Part shown: positions 1 through 4,801 of the stretch, piece by piece
How positions within the stretch are numbered: the first letter of the stretch is position 1
Layout: every line of letters starts with the position of its first letter
NCBI GenBank assembly: GCA_030630165.1
Contig: DAOVNN010000168.1
Coordinates: forward strand, 1-6,490
Length of the DNA stretch: 6,490 nt
Source: Candidatus Krumholzibacteriota bacterium
GTDB lineage: Bacteria > Krumholzibacteriota > Krumholzibacteriia > Krumholzibacteriales > Krumholzibacteriaceae
Direction: 5' to 3'
Program-made: the position numbers and the translations under genes
Notes under the pieces: generated by a model
Databases searched by the model: none
Seen by the model: the letters and a program-made list of their open reading frames with translations, nothing else
Told to the model about the DNA's origin: nothing

Positions 1-1043
1 CTTCCTTTCTTCCTCTTCGAGATCGAGAAGAAGTTCTGGTAATAGAATCTGCCCGTATCGGGGGCATCGGAGTTGAAAGACCTGTACCTCTCCGTGTCGA
101 AGACGGCCCGCGGGAGGATCTCCCAGAATCCGAATGCTCCCTCGGCGTGCAGATACCGCCTGTCGCGTCCGAGATCATTCTTCGAGTCGTACGCCGCCGC
201 CTCGAGCCCGCGATCGGTCTTGTCGCCCAGTGTAAGTGAGGCATCGGTCTTTCTCGCCCCGGGCCCGTCCGCCCTTTGAAGCCTGTTATAGCTTCCACCG
301 AGCTTCCAGAGCTTCTCGCCCTCCCATGTCAGGTTGAGGCCGGAGATCTTCTCCGTTCCCGAAAGCGGTATGTCGGTGAGGTTCCAGTTCCTGTAGAAAT
401 ACGCGTCCCTCGCCTGGTCGGGAGCGCGGAACCTCTCCTCGAGGGAGGAGTATTCGGCGAGCAGCGAAAGTCTGCTCGAACCTATCGCCTGGTTCTTTAC
501 TCCGCCGCTCAGCTTCAGCGCTCCTCCTTCGTTGTCATCGTTCCCGATGCCCGAGAGGACATTGGCATCGAAGAGCGACAGGTTTCCCTCAGCCGAAAGG
601 AAGAGACTCCCTTTTGCCCCGTCGAATCCGATGGAGATGACCTCCTTACGCTGGGGCAGAGCGAGCGGTTTGCCGACGAGGTAGTTTCCCCCACCGGGGG
701 ATACGTATCTGTATTTGACTTCGCCCCGCCTGGTGAATCCGTCGGTGGTGTAGTCTCCATTGCCGTCGCCCGCGTCGAAGAAATCGACGAGATAATCACC
801 CGCCTCTTCGACGAACTCGAAATGCTCGGGCAGCGAATCGGCGGGGACGAGAATATAGGCGTCGACAGCATTCTCGACCGGGATGATTCCGGGGGCCACC
901 GCACTGAGGGGATCATCCCCCGCTTCGGCGAGGATCTCCCTGTCTTCGTCGGTCATCACGCCGCGCACCGGATCGTCGGGATCATCCGATTCCCTGAAGT
1001 AGAATCCCCTGAGCGTCGCCGCGCCCCCCGCCAGCGGCGATGT
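1..1043 (-). CDS. In-frame continuation of the large envelope protein after the TAG (partial, 347 codons)
   Basis: Directly after the TAG the same frame stays open for 347 codons to the left edge, with no other stop. The translation is convincing protein with G/C-rich third positions. It starts TSPLAGGAATLRGFYFRESD, then an acidic stretch with TDEDREILAEAGDDP, then GDY-type segments (FEFVEEAGDYLVDFFDAGD and YRYVSPGGGNYLVGKPLALP). Later come alternating amphipathic strands such as LSLLAEYSSLEERF, GLNLTWEGEKLWKLGGSY and LHAEGAFGFWEILP, as in a long outer-membrane barrel or beta fibre. The first candidate starts of its own are the GTGs at 968 and 959 and the ATG at 956. None has a Shine-Dalgarno sequence or signal peptide, and all would cut into continuous sequence. 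It is therefore best read as part of the gene beginning at 2141: read through, broken by mutation, or split by a sequencing error. The C terminus is outside the window. Confidence 0.75.
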
Positions 1044-1046
1044 CTA
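1016..1046 (-). other. In-frame TAG followed by a GC-rich 7-bp stem-loop
   Basis: The TAG occupies 1046-1044. After a three-base spacer (ACA), TCGCCGC (1040-1034) and its exact reverse complement GCGGCGA (1022-1016) flank an 11-base loop rich in G. No U-tract follows, so it is not an ordinary intrinsic terminator. Downstream hairpins are known to favour stop-codon readthrough in some systems, including proposed pyrrolysine insertion elements, but chance pairing in GC-rich DNA is also possible. The pairing is seen directly; any function is inference. Confidence 0.4.
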
Positions 1047-2141
1047 TCCGCCGGTAAGGGTCGTTCTGCCATACCCGTCCTCACCACTCTGGTAGTCGAC
1101 GACGATCTCCGAGTCGGCAGTTATCGTCACCCGCTCGGTGAAGGTGATCGTGCCCCTGCCGTAATCTATGACGTAGTGGTTTTCCGCTCCGCGCCGCATC
1201 TCCCGTCCGTCGAGGAAGACGGTCTCGGAACCGGGCAGAATGATCACCCCGTTGAAGCGCCTCGCTTCGAGAAGTTCGTACGGCCCCTGGACCCCCTCGA
1301 CCCCGAAGAACTTCGCCCTCTGGAACCTGCCCTTCGTGATGCCTCCGCCGGCGAAGAGTTCCTGGTTCCACGCGTTGACCTTCACCGAGGCGCCCCTGAG
1401 CTCCCGCTGGAATCTCGAGAAAGCCGACCACTGCTGCCCGCTGATAAAATCGCCGAAGTTGGTCTCCGTGTGCCTGCTCTTCACCTGAACGGCGACCTTG
1501 TCGAGCTGCTTCAGCTCCTCGGTGTTCCCCTGCGGCTGGACCGGAAGGTTGTCGTCGGTGAGATACGCCCTGACCTCGAGATCCTTCGCAAGCTTACCCA
1601 TCATCGTCACCTTGAGGCTCTGATCGATGCCGAGATCCTTTCCGGAACCCATCGAGAATCCCACTGTCTTGTTGCCTGACAGCCTCAGCTTGTATGGATT
1701 GACCTCTGATTTACTCTCCTGCTTCACCGGTGATATATCGGGCATCGTGACCTGGTGCGGGGGACGCTCCCCGGGAAACCTCGAAGCGAAGAGAGGCGCG
1801 AAGGCGAATGGGTACCGCTTCCACCGGACCACGAGCAGTTCGCCGCCCGCCGGCGGCTGGACGAGGATCAGCGTTCCCTTCAGGATGTTTATCCTGTAAT
1901 CCGTCTCTCTCTGGAGGGAAAGGCCGTTGAGTGTTATCGAATCGCTCCCCGCTATGATGAACGATACGCCGAGATCGATGCGCGAGAGGCCCTCTGTCAG
2001 GACGATCCTCTTCGATTCGACATAGTGGTCGCGCACCGGCGCCATCACACGCAGATTGCCGTCCTGCGCGGCCGAAAGCGGGCCCGCTGCCAGTAACGTC
2101 AGGAGAACTGCTGCCTGAAGTCGAATGGAGATCATGGTCAC
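1044..2141 (-). CDS. Large beta-rich envelope protein, N-terminal part up to an in-frame TAG (365 codons)
   Basis: Translation begins at the GTG at 2141, which overlaps the upstream TGA (GTGA), or two codons later at the ATG at 2135. Neither has a clear Shine-Dalgarno sequence, so coupling to the upstream gene is likely. A signal peptide covers residues 3-25 (likely cut after LSA). Residues 65-110 and 304-352 are two copies of a small beta module with the pattern GS(D/E)(S/T)(I/V).L(N/D)G....R...(Y/H).I...(K/R)GT...VV. Between them is a region (154-231) with LSGNKTVGFSMG, then QSLKV, LTDDNLPVQPQGNTEELKQLDKV and NFGDF. From memory this resembles very large outer-membrane or surface proteins of FCB-type bacteria, and faintly the SprA translocon; that link is speculative. 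The frame meets a TAG at 1046-1044, mid-domain and with no C-terminal barrel signal, so the 365-residue product looks incomplete. The same frame continues to the left edge. Confidence 0.85.
   Translation of the reverse strand: MTMISIRLQAAVLLTLLAAGPLSAAQDGNLRVMAPVRDHYVESKRIVLTEGLSRIDLGVSFIIAGSDSITLNGLSLQRETDYRINILKGTLILVQPPAGGELLVVRWKRYPFAFAPLFASRFPGERPPHQVTMPDISPVKQESKSEVNPYKLRLSGNKTVGFSMGSGKDLGIDQSLKVTMMGKLAKDLEVRAYLTDDNLPVQPQGNTEELKQLDKVAVQVKSRHTETNFGDFISGQQWSAFSRFQRELRGASVKVNAWNQELFAGGGITKGRFQRAKFFGVEGVQGPYELLEARRFNGVIILPGSETVFLDGREMRRGAENHYVIDYGRGTITFTERVTITADSEIVVDYQSGEDGYGRTTLTGG
1086..1232 (-). repeat. Internal protein repeat, copy 2 (beta module)
   Basis: This encodes residues 304-352, GSETVFLDGREMRRGAENHY and onward to EIVVDYQS. 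It matches copy 1 at 1812-1949 in the order GS(D/E), L(N/D)G, R, (K/R)GT, VV. It ends 14 codons before the in-frame TAG. Confidence 0.55.
1812..1949 (-). repeat. Internal protein repeat, copy 1 (beta module)
   Basis: This encodes residues 65-110 of the large envelope protein, GSDSITLNGLSLQRETDYRI and onward to LLVVRWKRY. It pairs with a second copy encoded at 1086-1232. Shared positions include the leading GS-acidic, L(N/D)G, an Arg, the (K/R)GT turn and the closing VV. The similarity is at protein level only. Confidence 0.55.
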
Positions 2142-3058
2142 TTACCGGGGTAGTCGAGGCGATACACGAGAATCGACCTCGTCTTGAGGTCGGCGATGTA
2201 AAGACGGTAATCCCAGGAGGCCGCCACCGCGGATGGCCTTATATCTTCTCCCCCGCCGATGGTAAGGACGTGCTCGAGCGAGGGCGAGAATCCGTAGACG
2301 AGGCCCGTTCCCGGATCTGCGACAAAGAGATATCCGTCGAGCCCGCCGCAGACGTAACGCGGAGATCCCATCTCCGCGCCGCCGGAGAGAACGGCATAAC
2401 CCTCGAAGCCCCCCGAGCCTCCGAGGATCTGCACACGAGAGTTTCCGAACTCCGCCACGGCGATCTTCTCGTCTCCGAACAGAGCGGCCTTTACGGGTTT
2501 CTCGAAGCTGCCATCGGCCCAGCCGTACTCACCCGTACTGATCTCTATATCGAGGAGTGGCGACCATACGGTGATATTGTGATTCTCGAGATCGGTCGTC
2601 AGCAATCTTCCGCCTGTGCTGCTCGTCAGTGAAACAGGCTTCATCCGCGGAAAGAGCGAGAAGTCGAGGAGAACGTCGAGGTAGGCTCCCTTGTACTCAT
2701 ACCGCAAGATCCTGTTGCCCGCGTAGTCGAGTACGTAGACCCTCGTCCCTTGAGCCGCTACGTCGATGGGATAGAATCCAGCGTCCAGAGCGGGGGCCTC
2801 GAACGCCAGGGAAACGCCGTCCTGCGAATACCTGTAGACCTTGCCCGCCATCGCGTCCGCGACGAGGACGAATCCCCTGTCGTCTACGGCGAGCCCGAGA
2901 GGTTCCCTCAGTTCACCGGCGCCGAGGATGATATCGAGGCGCTCGGCGCGCAGCACATCATCGGCGACGGCAGAAGTCGAATCCTCCTGAGCCGGCGCGC
3001 CGCCGGCGAACATGGCGACACAAAACAGAACACATGACAATATCGAAGGAGTTTTCAT
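2138..3058 (-). CDS. Exported six-bladed NHL-type beta-propeller protein (306 aa)
   Basis: The chosen start is the ATG at 3058, because it places a classical signal peptide (MKTPSILSCVLFCVAMFAGG, likely cut after APAQ) at the N terminus. The frame is open upstream to an ATG at 3112, but that start would add 18 polar residues before the signal peptide and overlap the upstream gene by 23 bases. The mature protein is almost entirely six NHL-like blades, at about residues 50-81, 95-124, 139-167, 185-214, 230-260 and 273-302. Each has the pattern of a Pro-containing lead, a hydrophobic V/A strand, a G turn, an (V/I)(A/L)D strand and a final R(I/V)-type strand; blade 2 (VYVLDYAGNRILRYEYKG) is the clearest. 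Six blades is a usual closed propeller. NHL propellers bind proteins or other ligands and are usually not enzymes. With no membrane anchor after the signal peptide, it is probably periplasmic or surface-located. Its stop overlaps the next gene's GTG start by four bases. The ligand is unknown. Confidence 0.88.
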   Translation of the reverse strand: MKTPSILSCVLFCVAMFAGGAPAQEDSTSAVADDVLRAERLDIILGAGELREPLGLAVDDRGFVLVADAMAGKVYRYSQDGVSLAFEAPALDAGFYPIDVAAQGTRVYVLDYAGNRILRYEYKGAYLDVLLDFSLFPRMKPVSLTSSTGGRLLTTDLENHNITVWSPLLDIEISTGEYGWADGSFEKPVKAALFGDEKIAVAEFGNSRVQILGGSGGFEGYAVLSGGAEMGSPRYVCGGLDGYLFVADPGTGLVYGFSPSLEHVLTIGGGEDIRPSAVAASWDYRLYIADLKTRSILVYRLDYPGK

Positions 3059-3089
3059 CTGACGTCCGTTTCCCCGCGCCGACGGTTCG

Positions 3090-3881
3090 TCAGAACGGTC
3101 TGTTGACCGCAAAAAAGAATCCGCCCGGCCTCGGTCCCGCCTCGAATCTTACGGGAATATTCGACGTGGTGTCGACTTCATTCGTCGACCTGCGCGCGAT
3201 ATACACCGCATCGACAGAACTGACGACCCTGAGCGCAAAGAGGTAAAAGGCGGCATAAAGAGCGTTGCGCTCCGCGTCCTTACTGTCGCCTCTCAGTGTG
3301 TTGAAATTGTGCTGGGCATCTGTCGACGTCCACCGCCAGGCCATCTCAGACGTGACGTAATTATCGAGGTAATAGGAATCCATCGCAGCCTGGTCGGGAT
3401 AGTACAGGTCGCGAGCCTCCCGCCTGACATACTCGTTGTAGCCGCCGGGGCCGTCGCTGCTGATCCACCTGCCTACATTCTCGTAGTATGTCTGCTGATA
3501 CCCCGTGCCGTCGACGCCGGCATATGCGGCGGCATACTCCCTGTAGGCGTTCTCCTTCGAGTTCGACTGCCAGAGAGATGTCCCGAGCATAAGCCATCCG
3601 GCTCCCTCGAGAGTGAAATAGAGATACGCCCGGTTCTTTCTTCCCATCCTGTACTGGCCGAGGCCGGGGAGCAGAAAGCTCATCCCGCCCTCTCTGGCGG
3701 GAGAATATGTGCCGATCCCGGCGGGAGCGGCATCCTCCTGCGGCAGTCCCTCGGAAGCAAGGTGCCAGCCGTGGCCGCCCGCGGGCAGATCGGACGGGAG
3801 CTCTGTCGAAAAGGGCTTCGCCGCCATCGCTCCATGGGAGGCTGTCAAGATTACGAGCAGGAATACTGTCAGCTTTCTCAT
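3090..3881 (-). CDS. Signal-peptide envelope protein, paralogue of the upstream gene (263 aa)
   Basis: The start is the ATG at 3881 and the stop a TGA at 3092-3090. Residues 1-20 form a signal peptide with a likely cut after AMA. A Pro/Gly-rich linker leads to the hydrophobic SFLLPGLGQY (68-77), which carries the PGxGxxY-type motif, and then a hydrophobic segment at 87-104. Residues 113-174 are rich in tyrosine. The protein matches the upstream gene in order and motif: PGLGQY against PGMGELY, YYENVG (132-137) against YYENMG, and LRVVSSVDAVYIARR (217-231) against NRIVSMLDAGYLAYR, with 8 of 15 positions identical in the last pair. It ends in a short strand-like GGFFFAVNRPF with a terminal Phe, as in outer-membrane proteins. 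The gap from the upstream gene is 10 bases. DUF5683-like membership is tentative and the function is unknown. A tandem duplication followed by strong divergence is the simplest origin. Confidence 0.9.
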   Translation of the reverse strand: MRKLTVFLLVILTASHGAMAAKPFSTELPSDLPAGGHGWHLASEGLPQEDAAPAGIGTYSPAREGGMSFLLPGLGQYRMGRKNRAYLYFTLEGAGWLMLGTSLWQSNSKENAYREYAAAYAGVDGTGYQQTYYENVGRWISSDGPGGYNEYVRREARDLYYPDQAAMDSYYLDNYVTSEMAWRWTSTDAQHNFNTLRGDSKDAERNALYAAFYLFALRVVSSVDAVYIARRSTNEVDTTSNIPVRFEAGPRPGGFFFAVNRPF

Positions 3882-3887
3882 GATCTT

Positions 3888-3893
3888 CCCCCT
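3888..3893 (-). promoter_or_regulatory. Shine-Dalgarno site overlapping the upstream TAG stop codon
   Basis: AGGGGG on the minus strand lies six bases before the ATG at 3881 and shares its AG with the TAG stop (3894-3892) of the preceding gene. The overlap implies that ribosomes ending one gene can start the next directly. It also shows a TAG in this genome placed exactly where a normal stop is expected, after an outer-membrane-type C-terminal Phe. Confidence 0.7.
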
Positions 3894-4785
3894 AGAAACG
3901 ATAGCTCAGTCCGATCGAAGTATTTTCGAGACCGGGTCGCAGGTCGAGTGTCCAGCCGCCGTCGTCATACTCGCCCTTGTTGTATCGGTAAGCGAGGTAT
4001 CCGGCGTCGAGCATGGAGACGATACGGTTTAGTATCAGGGCCATCACGAAACGGTCCGCCTTGAGGAGGTAGTCGTCGCTCTCGATCCGCATCTCCCAGT
4101 AGGTCGTCCTGTTCGGGGTCCACGCCTTGACATTGTCATAGTCCCCGTTCCAGTCGTCCCAACCGAACGAGAAGGCGTCGTACTTGCCCATATTCTCGTA
4201 ATATTCCTCGTGATCGAGATGCCGCGGGATGTATACGAAGTAGTAGTAATCTCCCTTCGCCTCGGCGTTGTACAGCTCCCAGCTGTCGCAGCCTCCGATC
4301 CCGTCACAGTAAGGATGCTGCAGGAGAAACCTCTCCTCGCTCCAGTGCGCGTCGCCGAACATCTCGTACTCGGCTTTGATTTCCTTACCCTTGTCGTAGT
4401 TGTCGCGATAGGCGTACCAGAAGTATGCGTCCATAGCGAGGAATACGGGGACCCTGAGGTAGTGCGTGACCTTCTTCGAGCCGGTAGCCACGTATAGCTC
4501 ACCCATTCCCGGCAGGACGGCAGAGGCCAGCATCGCTACGGCGATATTCCTGCCCGGTCGCGCTGAGACCGCCGAACCCGTCTCCGAAAATCCGGCTTTC
4601 TGCGCGGTGAGTTCCTCGCGGGTGACGATCGGAGACTCGAGCTTCGACCCGTTGAGCTTCAATGTCTCGTTTATCCTCCAGCTTTCGAGATCGAAGGTCT
4701 TTTCGGCATTCTCCTTCGAGGCGTCTGCTTGCGCGGGTGGGGCGGCTATGAGAAGTGCGAGCATGCAGCTGACGACAAAACGCAT
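3892..4785 (-). CDS. Signal-peptide envelope protein with PGxGxxY motif, DUF5683-like (297 aa)
   Basis: The start is the ATG at 4785, preceded by GGAGGA. Residues 1-20 form a signal peptide with a likely cut after AQA. A polar linker follows to about residue 78, then a hydrophobic stretch (80-95) running into PGMGELY (92-98) and an aromatic hydrophobic segment (109-126). The PGxGxxY motif after a short hydrophobic stretch recalls the DUF5683 group of small envelope proteins in FCB bacteria, an assignment from memory only. Residues 180-239 are very rich in aromatics (17 Tyr, Phe or Trp in 60). Two cysteines, C160 and C166, flank a GIGG turn and could form a disulphide outside the cytoplasm. 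A helical-looking segment NRIVSMLDAGYLAYR is at 253-267. The end, IGLSYRF, fits the terminal aromatic signal used in outer-membrane barrel assembly. The gene stops at TAG. It is a paralogue of the following gene. Function is not known. Confidence 0.9.
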   Translation of the reverse strand: MRFVVSCMLALLIAAPPAQADASKENAEKTFDLESWRINETLKLNGSKLESPIVTREELTAQKAGFSETGSAVSARPGRNIAVAMLASAVLPGMGELYVATGSKKVTHYLRVPVFLAMDAYFWYAYRDNYDKGKEIKAEYEMFGDAHWSEERFLLQHPYCDGIGGCDSWELYNAEAKGDYYYFVYIPRHLDHEEYYENMGKYDAFSFGWDDWNGDYDNVKAWTPNRTTYWEMRIESDDYLLKADRFVMALILNRIVSMLDAGYLAYRYNKGEYDDGGWTLDLRPGLENTSIGLSYRF

Positions 4786-4790
4786 CGATA

Positions 4791-4796
4791 TCCTCC
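4791..4796 (-). promoter_or_regulatory. Strong Shine-Dalgarno site for the 297-aa gene
   Basis: On the minus strand GGAGGA lies five bases before the ATG at 4785. It is the best ribosome binding site in the window and fixes the start of the 297-residue gene. It sits inside the 16-base gap after the upstream TAA. Confidence 0.8.
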
Positions 4797-4801
4797 GGTC
4801 G

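Noticed and set aside
954..968. Independent gene starting at the GTGs at 968 and 959 or the ATG at 956, after the TAG
   Set aside because: There is no Shine-Dalgarno sequence or signal peptide, and convincing protein sequence runs continuously from the TAG into this point.
1016..1040. Stem-loop after the TAG as an intrinsic terminator
   Set aside because: There is no U-rich tract after the stem and the reading frame continues for over 1 kb.
276..1679. 467-codon open frame on the plus strand opposite the large envelope gene
   Set aside because: It lies codon-for-codon opposite the minus-strand frame and stays open because that frame avoids TTA, CTA and TCA codons. The translation is Arg/Glu/Val-rich with no domain, and it spans the TAG region merely because the antisense of TAG is CTA.
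3059..3112. Upstream ATG at 3112 as start of the NHL protein
   Set aside because: It adds 18 polar residues before an obvious signal peptide and overlaps the previous gene by 23 bases; the ATG at 3058 fits better.
3309..4064. 251-codon plus-strand frame
   Set aside because: It is antisense to the two paralogues, both of which have signal peptides and shared motifs; the plus-strand translation shows neither.
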